Of a stretch of 64,000 nucleotides of DNA, positions 14,556 to 24,900 are shown one piece after another. The DNA is taken from the NCBI GenBank assembly GCA_022113835.1, contig JAILWY010000009.1, forward strand, positions 12,376,001 to 12,440,000, read 5' to 3'. Both the position numbers and the translations under genes were made by a program. This DNA is from Atopsyche davidsoni. Lineage: Eukaryota > Arthropoda > Insecta > Trichoptera > Hydrobiosidae. The notes below the pieces were generated by a model. That model saw nothing but the letters and a program-made list of their open reading frames with translations, ran no database searches and was not told the DNA's origin. Every line of letters begins with the position of its first letter. Position 1 is the stretch's first letter.

Positions 14556-15493
14556 ATGAAATATAAAAAATATACGAATAGGGATGAATGACATACATAT
14601 ATGGTTTTTCGTTAATATTTTTGTACAGTGTATCATTCTAATCAAAGTTATTTGATATCAAACAGGTGTTATGTATGGTCAAAATATAAAATTCATGTTT
14701 GATTAAAATACGTGTAATATTCATCACCATGCGTTCTGAATGTCTAAATGTGCCCATTATTGCATACAGGTATCTAATATTATGCCTACCTACGGATGCG
14801 TGGAATTGCGCGTCAATTTTCGCTGCCAAGGCCGCTTTGCAGGTAGACAAATTAAAATAGGTACATTAGTATTGTAGTTCAGAGGGCTTTGATCACATGA
14901 AGATTGACTTCCTCGTGAAGACCTTGAAAAAAAACGTGTTTATGAAAAGAAGACAGGAACTAGTCATTTTAAAGGTAATTTTACTCATATGTACCAATGC
15001 AATAATATGTACTAATAATAGTATAATAAAAATTATAGCATTATTTAAAATTTTATTTTGAACACCAATTTTTCAAATACACTTACATTTATTACCTAAA
15101 ATCCATGCAGTGACCATTTTTTGTCTTGTGCATTGTGAAATTAGATGTGGTGCTTTTCTTTTTATATAGCGAAATATTTCTACATTCAGTTATGAAAATG
15201 TTTTAAAATTGAAAGTATTGTTCGTGCCTTGCTTTTTACACTTTTTATTTAATTAAAAAATGTAGGTCTAAATAAGATTTTCCTCATTCAGTATGAGCAG
15301 TGCCATCTCATGAAAATATTTTCAACTATGCACGATAAGTTACCGATTGGACTGAAAAGGCCATTTCCTTTCAGAACCACAAAATTTAAGAAGTTCACTT
15401 TGCATCGCATTCATTTTATTCAAAAGACACATATATATTTGTACTAAGCTGATGAGTATTCTTACAAGGATTTTTTACAAAAAAAAATTATCT

Positions 15494-15637
15494 GTACAAA
15501 CTCAATAACAAAAATAGAGAAATACATACTCTACCACCTAAGCCACATTTTGTAAACCCCACAATCTGCACACAGGATCAGGGGATGGCCATATACCGTA
15601 ATGTAGGCATAGCCCTAACAACGATTGTAAATTAACA
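15494..15637 (-). repeat. dispersed repeat family A, copy 1
   Basis: Read on the minus strand it runs GTTAATTTACAAT, TTGTTAGGGCTATG, ATCCCCTGATCCTG, TTGTGGGGTTTACA, ATGTGGCTTAGGTGGTAG, and ends with TTATTGAGTTTGTACAG. The same order of blocks occurs at 23,724, 29,138 and, more diverged, at 41,929. Class unknown; no inverted ends or tRNA-like boxes were recognised. Confidence 0.75.
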
Positions 15638-16627
15638 TTAATTTTTTGTTTTGTATGCATACTTTGAATTTGAAACTGTATAGCATAGGCGACCAAGCCA
15701 TGGCCCGCGGAGCATATGCAAACATTTTTTATATTGTACATAAAACCACCATTAGAATATTCCATTGAGCGTAGTTCGTATCGTATCATATCATATATAT
15801 AGAAGTATCTTAGTACATTGATTCAACTATCGTGGCAATTTCTTTGTGTTAAGGGTCTAGGTCCCATAATCGAGTTTTTTTGATCATTTTCTAGTCCGTT
15901 TTGCGAAAAATCGACAGCACCAATCAAAAATATTTAAATTCAAAAAGTTTGATACATCCCTTCTTCCGAACACAATATATTTATATTTTTTATAAATTTA
16001 CTACTAATATGATAAATATGTGTTTTTACGATTGAAGTGTAGGAATTTGGAGATTCGTCCGGTACATTTTCCAAGAATCCTAAACATTTAAAAGTCTTTT
16101 TTTCAATTGGAATTGAAAGATTAAATATAAACCATGTGCGTCTTATAAATTTAAAAATTAAAAAAAAAAAAATCTTTAACAAACTTTGGTTTTGAAAAGT
16201 CGCCATTTTATCAAATTTTTTAACATCTTCATGATTCTATTTTACCCTTAAAATAGACGTAAATTAAATGATAAAAAATTGGTAAATATAATTTATAGTT
16301 TTCTCAATACTCTGTAAAAAAATCAACTTTCGACATAGAAAAATAAAGCGACAATTAAATTAATTAAATGACACGATTTCGCCAGGTAATGGACTGCCTC
16401 TGGTCTCCGGTTGGACAACAGAGGCAATTAAAAGGCTAGAAGCAACTGCTTTAACAAACAAAAGCGAGCACGTCGATTTCGCGTGGATTTTCGTGAGCGT
16501 GAATGCGAGATGCGGGGCGAGTTGCTGGGCAATCCCCGGCAAGTTTGCAAAGTCCGTCCGCGTTAAGTCCAGTCCGAGGGCAGCTTGCAAAGCGCGTGGT
16601 TGATTATTTAGGTTAAGTTAGACAGAA

Positions 16628-18445
16628 ATGGCGTCAAATAGTGAAAACGTTGGACCAAATAAGAGAAGATTCACCGAAGAACAGAGAAGTTTTCAAGACA
16701 GATGGAGTATAAACTATTTTTTCGTGGAATTTAAAACAAAGCCAATATGCTTGATATGCAATAATTCTGTTTCTGCATTAAAAGAGTATAATATTAAACG
16801 TCATTACGAGGCTAAGCATGCAAATAGGTTTGATAAGTACAAAGGGCAATTTCGACAAGACCAAGTTAATTTATTAAAAAGAAAACTTTTTGCACATCAG
16901 ATACTTACTAAAGTGACTGAAAAGTCAAAATGTGATGTAAAAGCTAGTTATGCAGTAGCCACGATACTAGCAAAAAAATCAAAGCCATATTCAGATGGTG
17001 AAATTATTAAGGAATGTTTGGAGAGTGCCGTTGAATTTATGTGCCCAGAAAAGAAAACAGACTTCTCAAAAATAAACCTGTCTCGTCAAACTATTACTAG
17101 GCGTGTGGACGACATTGGAAAACATATTGAAGATCATTTGAAAAATCGAGCATCCAAGTTCATATTTTATTCTCTAGCATTGGATAAAAGCACAGATCTA
17201 ACAGATACCGCCCAAGTGGCAATATTTATTAGGGGTGTTGATGTCCATTTTAACAAAACAGAAGAATTAGCGGCACTGTATCCACTTAAAGACACCACTT
17301 GCTCACAAGATTTCTTAGGAGCTGTTACATCGACATTGAATCGTTTATCTTTACAACTCAACAACTTATCGGGCTTAACAACAGATGGTGCTCCAGCAAT
17401 GGTTGGTAAACACAAAGGCTTAGTAAAATTGATTGAAGACGAGGCCAGGAAAGTTGGTAATACTTCGATGCTAAATTTTCATTGCATTATTCATCAGGAA
17501 AATTTATGTTCCAAGTCCCTTAAAATGGATCATGTCATGAATGTGGTCATCAAAACAGTAAACTTTATTAAGTCGAAGGGGATGAATCACCGTCAGTTCC
17601 AAGAGTTTCTTAAGTCTTTGGATTCAGACTATAATGACGTTACATTTTATGCAGAAGTAAGGTGGCAGACCTGTGCCAAAATGTTGAAAAGAGTTTTTGC
17701 TTTGAAGCAAGAAATACAATCATTCTTCGCAACCAAGTCAAAACGTATCCCGGAATTTGAAGACAAGGAGTGGGTTAGAGACTTTGCATTTCTGGTCGAT
17801 ATAGTAAGCCATCTAGATATTGTTAATACTCGTCTACAAGGGAAAGATCAACTAATTAATAACATGTATGATCATATTTCCGCATTCCAAGTGAAACTTG
17901 AGGTTTGGGAACAACAGTTAAGGGCAAAAATCTTCACTCATTTTCCTACATTATTATTGGAGCCAGACGTCACACAAATAGCGGTGGATAAATACGCTTC
18001 GTTAATATCAGACTTAAAGCTGGAATTTGAAAACCGATTTCAAGATTTTAAAAAGCATCGTATGCTTTTTGCTACATTTGCAACGCCATTCTCCGTAGAT
18101 GTGAATTTATTGCCAGGATTTTTACAAATGGAACATTGTGAATTGTATTGTGATGCACAGTTAAAGGAGAAATTCAATCAAGTTGGTTTGGAAGAGTTTT
18201 ACAAAACATATTTGGATAAGGAGAAATATCCTGTAATATATAAACATGCTCTTTTGATGATTTCGCTGTTTGGAAACACTTACACATGTGAACAGCTTTT
18301 CACTAGAATGAAGCACATCAAATCTCATACTAGAACACAAATCACTGATGACCATTTGGAAAACTGTTTGCGTGTAGCAACAACATCAATCGATATTAAC
18401 ATTGATGCACTTGCTTGTGACAAACAAAATCAGATGTCTCATTAA
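16628..18445 (+). CDS. hAT-superfamily transposase, Charlie/GTF2IRD2-like
   Basis: This single-exon, uninterrupted frame of 605 residues cuts and pastes a hAT transposon, acting in the nucleus. Seen in order: a BED-type zinc finger with C41-x2-C44-x14-H59-x4-H64, which binds DNA ends; the RNase-H-like core with D186 in LALDKSTD and D253 in TTDGAPAMVG; CIIHQENLC (286-294) and AEVRW (342-346), typical of this clade; a helical insertion; and the C-terminal dimerisation block with the third acidic residue E555 in YTCEQLF. These match the D-D-E layout and the length (about 600) of active hAT enzymes. Wording around IFIRGVD, HCIIHQ and NHRQFQ is very close to the Charlie-derived part of vertebrate GTF2IRD2. 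The ATG at 16628 comes 12 residues before the first charged run, and no earlier in-frame ATG is plausible. It runs convergent with CAH1 and has no visible tie to it. The frame looks intact, so it is young, active, or kept by the host. Confidence 0.93.
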   Translation: MASNSENVGPNKRRFTEEQRSFQDRWSINYFFVEFKTKPICLICNNSVSALKEYNIKRHYEAKHANRFDKYKGQFRQDQVNLLKRKLFAHQILTKVTEKSKCDVKASYAVATILAKKSKPYSDGEIIKECLESAVEFMCPEKKTDFSKINLSRQTITRRVDDIGKHIEDHLKNRASKFIFYSLALDKSTDLTDTAQVAIFIRGVDVHFNKTEELAALYPLKDTTCSQDFLGAVTSTLNRLSLQLNNLSGLTTDGAPAMVGKHKGLVKLIEDEARKVGNTSMLNFHCIIHQENLCSKSLKMDHVMNVVIKTVNFIKSKGMNHRQFQEFLKSLDSDYNDVTFYAEVRWQTCAKMLKRVFALKQEIQSFFATKSKRIPEFEDKEWVRDFAFLVDIVSHLDIVNTRLQGKDQLINNMYDHISAFQVKLEVWEQQLRAKIFTHFPTLLLEPDVTQIAVDKYASLISDLKLEFENRFQDFKKHRMLFATFATPFSVDVNLLPGFLQMEHCELYCDAQLKEKFNQVGLEEFYKTYLDKEKYPVIYKHALLMISLFGNTYTCEQLFTRMKHIKSHTRTQITDDHLENCLRVATTSIDINIDALACDKQNQMSH

Positions 18446-18541
18446 AATGTAATATATTTTGTTTATTTTTGTATACAAATAACTTTACAAAATTGTATCT
18501 TCTATAAAAACACTATATTTCTTGCTTGCTTTGTATATTAA

Positions 18542-18805
18542 CACGTTGACTGCCGACTATAAGTTATCTCATCCTTGTTTACTTGCCATTTTTGTGCAGC
18601 TACGATTAAACTCGGAATATATCAGTGCTAATATCGATAGATGGCTTCTGGGAAAAGAACAAAAAATCAATGCTGGCTTGCATGAACAGAAAATTTTGCT
18701 TTTTGATGATAACTATGCACTAAAATTATAGTTTTTAATAATATAATGTCAATCAAATTTTCATTTTCGGCCAGATTTCTGAAAATTACCGTGGCAGTCA
18801 ACGTG
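18542..18805. mobile_element. TTAA-flanked MITE nested in the hAT element
   Basis: Perfect 13-bp inverted ends CACGTTGACTGCC (18,542-18,554) and GGCAGTCAACGTG (18,793-18,805) are flanked by TTAA on both sides (18,538-18,541 and 18,806-18,809). The 264-bp length, lack of coding capacity and TTAA duplication fit a non-autonomous piggyBac-like element. It lies about 100 bp after the transposase stop and before the hAT right end, so it inserted into an existing hAT copy. Confidence 0.88.
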
Positions 18806-18901
18806 TTAAATGAAATTTTGTCATCCGGCCCAGTAGGCAATCCCATTTCCTCAATTTGGCCCGGTAGCTGAAAAAGGTTGGCCACCTATGCTGTACAGTA
18901 T

Positions 18902-21690
18902 CTGTGGTTTAAAAAAAATGCACAACGCTATCATGGGACAAATGTAGACAATGCACATTTACAAACGGTCTCCCCAGAACTTGTACTCTCAATTTGAGGA
19001 TCCAGCACAAATCCTCCCCAGATGATTTCCATAATTTCGACATTCTTGAAATGAAAATATTTTATTGGAAATGTCTTTATTATTCCTGGTATAAATAATA
19101 TGGATCCTATCTTTACTTTATGTTAAGCTTTTAAATTAATTATATTATACATACAAACCTTCTGCATTTGATTTTTATCGTATGTTTGAAATTAATTACT
19201 AATACTATTTTTTAAAATAGATCATTTATTCTTAGTCTCATTTAGAAATAATATTAAAGTCCATTTTGTTTGGTGTAAATAAAAAAACACATTTCATTAT
19301 TTTAAAGCAACTATTTATTTAAATCGGTTCTACAATCACAGATATGGCTGATTTGGAAAATATAATTTTTTTTATTGTAAATCAAAAATCAAGCATGTTT
19401 CCTAAAGTGCATTATTCAAAAGTAAAACCAATTTTTAAAAATTAATATTTAACCTACAGCAAGATGCAATGTTACGTATATTAAACATGTATAAGTACCT
19501 TAAATAACTAGATGTAAATGAAACTTCATTGTGAAAATCTCAATATTATAGGATTTAAATTTTTTTAATGAATATATAGATTTCAATATAATGCAATGTT
19601 ATAACTTTTGTATAAAACTTTTCATTAATACAATTTCTATAAAAATATATATACTTATATATTTAATAGGCACTCTTATTTAAAAGGCAACTTTATAAGT
19701 GACAACAGTCTAGGTATGTAGTTCATACATAATATAATATTATTTGTTTAACTTGTTGACAATATGATAAACTAAGAAAAAAATACATATATATATATTT
19801 ATATGTTTTTAATAAAAACTCAATATTATCAAAAGTGGATACATTAGAGCAGATTGAATATCAAAATAAAAGCTTTATAGCGATGTACAAGGATATTAGT
19901 CAAAATCTAGCATGATTAACATTTGTAGAGATTCTGCATAAAATTTGATTTTAAAATCAAAGAACATAATGTATATTAATTTACAAATGAATTCACTACT
20001 AGTTAAATACTGAGAGCCTATGAGGTTACCATTGTTAAAGTTTAGTCGCCCTTTCTGTTTTAAAGCATTTGAACCATTTCAGATCATTTCAAGCTGCCAT
20101 TTGCCACTTCAGATACAGGACAATAATATTACTAGGAAAAAGATTAGATAAAATCAATTGGTGTGGTAATTATCAACTATAAGCTTGCAATATTCTTATT
20201 AATATATAATAATGCAATATTTACTATTTCTGACTAATTACTTAAAATAAAGATATAATAAAATAAACCTCTCTAATACTTTATGATTTTTTTGAGTTTG
20301 TATGAAATTGATTTTGATAACATATTGTTACAAAACTGTCTATAATTCTATTAATAGCAGCATTTCTGTAAAATTCATAAAAATGTGGACAGATACTTTC
20401 TTAGTCGTTTGATTATAAAAGTACAATAATATTTTTAGTATTTTTAAACTCTGAGGTTATATTTCTCTGTCAATATAATCTGAAGCAATTGAGGTAAGAA
20501 TGTATATAATATTTTATAGAATCTTGATGTATGTATACGTATATGTCTATAATTATGAAAAACATAATAACACTAATAATAATGTATATAGATTAAATAA
20601 AAATAACCAATATGTACAATCAACAGGCCAAATATTGGTCACCGCTAATCCTCATCTGCGGTGCTGTCTGGTGAGAGGCCGGGGAGTTGGGGGGTTCAGT
20701 GCCCACCAGACAACTCGGGGCTCGGCAGGAGGACTCAGCAAGCCCGAAGGGCACATTTGTTTAACAAATAAAAGGAACCTTACAAAACGATACATTATCC
20801 ATACAATATAATCTATTTTCATCTAGCCTTGGTGTGATTGACAGACGTAGGGAAAGGGTGCTACTGTAACGCTGCATGCTACTCTATTAAAAATAATATT
20901 TGACATGTTAATATGGAATTCATGCCAAAAACATAAGATTACACTTTTAATGAAAATAATGTACTACCCTGTTATATAGGTGTAACGCAACTGATAAAGC
21001 AATCATCATCCAAGATATTAAAAACAATTTCAAAATCACTTTTAGCATAATAGTTCCCATTTTTATTTTCTTAACCAAAGTAATTGAAATGAGTGTGCGG
21101 AGAACAAACTCTTATAAATGTTAAAATATTTAGAATGCTTACGAATTTCTTATAATCTAAATTAATTTTTTTTTTTATAAAAATATTGATTATTTTTATT
21201 TTATAATTGTCCAATCTTCCAAAAATATTTTTCTACAGCTCTTTTATAGTAGGTACGCGCTAACTACTCAACACCACACATTGTATGAAAATTCTAAAAT
21301 GACTATGCCTAGATGAAAGTAAAATACAAAACCTTTGATCATACGCAAGACTAGTAGTGTGTAAAATGGGCTTCATTTCTAAATAACGCAAATAACAAAA
21401 TAATATAAATGCACTGATAAGTAGGAAATATATATATGTAAAACGCTATTTCACCTTTATTTTTTTTAACGATAGAATCCCATTTTATCTTTTGATAAAA
21501 AAATTTTTTTTATTTCAATAAATAATTATTTATTGAGATAAGATAACCATTATTATTGAATAATTTTTTTTCTAGAATATAGTATGATCAAAAGTTACAA
21601 CTAAAACCTTTTAATTATGATTATGACCACAAAACAAAATAAACTTGTAAGGCAGAACTATTTTCACTAAAATTGATAGTGGTACACACA
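18902..21690. other. AT-rich intergenic DNA between the hAT element and the CAH1 3' end
   Basis: No coding frame or RNA gene recognised. The convergent hAT transposase and CAH1 units end about 2.8 kb apart. Apart from the GC-rich patch at 20,625 the stretch is A+T-rich low-complexity sequence. Confidence 0.6.
20625..20770. other. GC-rich patch downstream of CAH1
   Basis: A 140-bp G+C-rich stretch with GGCCGGGGAGTTGGGGGG and GGCTCGGCAGGAGGACTCAG stands out in A+T-rich sequence about 900 bp past the CAH1 3' end. It has no recognised product. Its size and sharp edges suggest a short repeat fragment. Confidence 0.3.
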
Positions 21691-21697
21691 GTTGTAG

Positions 21698-21703
21698 TTT
21701 ATT
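21698..21703 (-). promoter_or_regulatory. polyadenylation signal of CAH1
   Basis: TTTATT on the + strand reads AATAAA on the minus strand, about 125 nt past the stop codon. It predicts a short 3' UTR ending roughly at 21,670-21,690. Further AATAAA sites on the same strand near 21,508-21,535 could give a longer 3' end. Confidence 0.6.
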
Positions 21704-21827
21704 AAGATATCGCTAGACACGCTAGTGATGTACAGTAAGTTTGTTGCATAGGTACAGAGTGATGCTAGGTAGATAGGGTGAAGATCAAGTCTTCAGATCT
21801 CCAGTCCTGTTTTCTGTTCAGGAGCAG

Positions 21828-21965
21828 TTAGTAACTGCCACAGTCGCGAAGCTCGCGGTTTCCCAAGGGAACTGGCGGGCGGTAGTTGTTGATGACGTGC
21901 ACTCCCTCGTCGCATGGCCTATCTTCGTTGGAGCCATAGGTGCGGAGTCCACGGAACTTCTTCAA
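21828..21965 (-). CDS. CAH1: CAH1 coding exon 5 (C-terminus and stop)
   Basis: The acceptor TTTTGTTTTAG precedes 21965. The exon encodes residues 222-266, starting LKKFRGL and ending RELRDCGSY, with TAA at 21830-21828. The segment [14 protein letters not shown] is the usual C-terminal closure of the alpha-CA fold. No GPI-anchor signal or membrane segment follows. Confidence 0.95.
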   Translation of the reverse strand: MKKFRGLRTYGSNEDRPCDEGVHVINNYRPPVPLGNRELRDCGSY

Positions 21966-24900
21966 CTAAAACAAAATAAAATACTTGACGAATATATCCT
22001 ACAGAAATTTTCCCTTTTATTGTAATAAAAGGTACTAAGATTAAAATGTTCCACTTCATCACTCTGTTCATTTTCTAGCAAACTCCATGTCTCTAAGATT
22101 CATTGATATTATTTTTATCATTTTAAAATTATTTTCCATTTAATTCATGTATATAATCTTTATTCAGTAGATATTAAGATTAAGTTTTGTGAATGAGGAA
22201 TTACAATCCGAGTCAAGAATTCACAGTCAAATGGTAAGCTATTGTGTTATATCCATAGATATATGCAATTACCTGTTCAGCGGAAACCTCAATGGGCTCT
22301 TTAAAGAGGATCCAGGTGACAGACTCGGTGAGCGGCGGAGTGGTGAGCGAACCCAGGTAGGTCCAGTAGGCCATCTTCTCCGGCAGCAGCTTTGCGGGAT
22401 CAGGGGAGTCGTTCATGGTGATCTTATCTCCCTTGTGCATGATGAAAGGCAATAGTTGAGCAATCTTCTCTAACTCAGGGTGGTGCTTACCAACCTGAAA
22501 ATTAAAACACAAATAAGCAAATCTATATTGTTAAGTTTAAATAAAATATTTTAACAAGTCAACAACTAGTATAAACTAACATAACTTGATTTTTTTTTTA
22601 AAGTAGGGATCTTTATCTTTTTAAACAACCTCCCTTTGTACTAGATAAATTTAACCATTGAATTCGAAATGAACAATGTTAGTTTTTTTATGTATAGTTT
22701 TTTTTGTTTCCTTGTTTAAAGTAAAGACCCCTCCTTATTTGGAAAAAAATCTGCAATTAGTAAATTCATCTTTTTTTGTGTAATATTCTGAAATAATCGG
22801 AATAAAAACGAATGAATACATAGATTAAATTCATTTACGAGCCTCCTATTTGCTATCCCTGGCTTATTAGAATAATTAAATTTTCTTTCATAAGGCTTCA
22901 TGCTTTCCTTGGCAAGAATAGTTATGGTTATGAATTGGAAAACTCGTAATGCCACCGGAAAATCCGCTTAGTAAGTTCAGTAAACCTCATAAGCTCTACT
23001 CAGTTTAGTATTCTTACAAATTCATGTGTTTTGACGGCAGTAAACCATCAATTACGTAATAATTAGCTGAATTTATTACGCTGGCTGTGTTGTGAGCTAC
23101 GAGTGCGAAAGAGCGACAACAAAGCGATAATTTTTTTGTCGACATATCGCGGAATACTCCCAATTTTTAGCTCAATACGCAAAAAACAAACGGCTTCAGA
23201 AACTAAAACGTAAAAAAAATATTCTTCTGGTCTGTAATATCAGATTTTATTTTTATTATTTCTGTTTGTGCTTAACACATCAAAATACAAAATATCGTGT
23301 AGAACTAGAGTTTTTTTCAGCTAGTGAAATTTCTATAAAATAAATGTTAAATTTAATTCAGCGTGCGTTAATATATAATCTTCCTATCAAATAAAGACAA
23401 TGTATAATATAGTTTTCTGCATACTGAATATACAGTCTTGCAAATAAGTAATGTAATTTTATAGATATGCAGTGTTATTGCAGGAAGCTGCAATATTAAC
23501 GCGCTAATACTAAAACCAACAATATTTAAATACGTTACACGTTTTGCATTGTAAATATTGAAGCAAAATTTTAGCCATACTTGTGCATTTGCAGTGTTAA
23601 AGGCAAATCGTGAGATGCAAGTGTGAACAAGAGCTAATCTATTACATTATCAATTTAGTGACTGCCGTGAGAATCATTTAAGCATGGCGACACAATCACC
23701 AAAAAAATTCAAGATTCTTTATTATGTTAATTTACAATATTTGTTAGGGCTATGCTTAAAATACAGTGTATGACTATCCCCTGGTCCTGGCGCAGGTTGT
23801 GGTGCTTACAGCATGCGGCTTAAGGGTGTTTCTATTTTCGCTATTGAGTTAGTGTAGGGAAAAACACAATCAACTGTGACCGATGGTAAACAAAAGGTAC
23901 CATCGGTCTGCTCGAGCGCACTGGAAGATAGAAACCTTGGCTTGGATTATTCCAAAATAAAATTAGTATTCGGAACTGTAGGCATTTGGCTTGAGGACGC
24001 GTCTGATGTCCTCCGCAGTCTCGACAGACAACATCTCTGGTCACTACTCGTCATTTGATAGCTTGATTGATTTTTAATTTACTCAAAATACTTGCACAAC
24101 AATAATAATTAAAAGTAAATAAACTGATCATTATTTTGTGTTTTTAAATAATAACTAAAACAAGCATTTCGATTATTTTACTTCCTCTTGATGAAATTAC
24201 TATATGCGGCTTTTATCTTTACTGCTAACAACTAAAACTCACCATACTTAGTTATAACAATAATATTGCCGTTTAATGGTCAACAATAAATTAATAGGCA
24301 TACTCATAACCAGTTTATTGTCATAGAATAATATTGTTACTCGTAGTGTTTTAATCTGAAAAATGTGACGAATGTTTCCGCCATGACAAAAGAAAACACC
24401 ACAAATACTCATCTCGGGTATCGTCGCCGACCGCAAACCTGCCCAGTAATCCAATTTATAATGCCTTTCAAGAACGATCGCGAAAATTCACATATGCGTG
24501 TCCGGTTACGCCGATATTATTTAATAGCAAATATCACTTTGCTATTTGCTAATAACATATGCTAATTTTTCTATCAAACGTCATGATTTCGTAAAAAAAA
24601 TTATGAAATTTTAACAGATATTCAGAAAAAAATATGTGCGTAGCTTAGAAGAGTAAAATAATGTTAAAGGTTTATTTTATTATTTCGAACAAAAAATCAT
24701 TTATTTTTGTCTTGTAGTAGTCTTTCGTTAATTTAGTTATGTTGCATGTACATCGGAGGCTCAGTGATGTGAAGTTTGGCAAAAGGAACAATTGATTCAC
24801 AACCACAACAATCTGCTAAGACTTCTTATAAATAACTTCCAGGGGTTCTATGGTTTTAGCAAAGTTGCTTTTCTATTGAACACACTTCTTCTCTATCTTG

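Larger units (their letters stand above)
16360..18893 (+). mobile_element. hAT transposon carrying the intact transposase (5' end unresolved)
   Basis: The right end is recognisable. Read inward from 18,893 on the minus strand it begins CAGCATAGGTGGCCAACC and continues into a poly-T and CAGCTACCGGGCC stretch, the usual look of hAT termini. The left end was not found: no matching inverted repeat lies upstream of the transposase, so 16,360 is only where sequence composition changes. A G+C-rich leader covers 16,370-16,600 and includes an 8-bp stem TGCCTCTG/CAGAGGCA (16,395-16,402 and 16,419-16,426). No 8-bp target duplication could be paired. The element may be 5'-truncated, or the right terminus may belong to a separate copy. 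Confidence 0.55.

Noticed and set aside
15849..16251. TTAA-GGGTCTAG ... ATTTTACCC-TTAA as a piggyBac-like element
   Set aside because: Only the outer four bases of the ends match; too weak to call without other copies.
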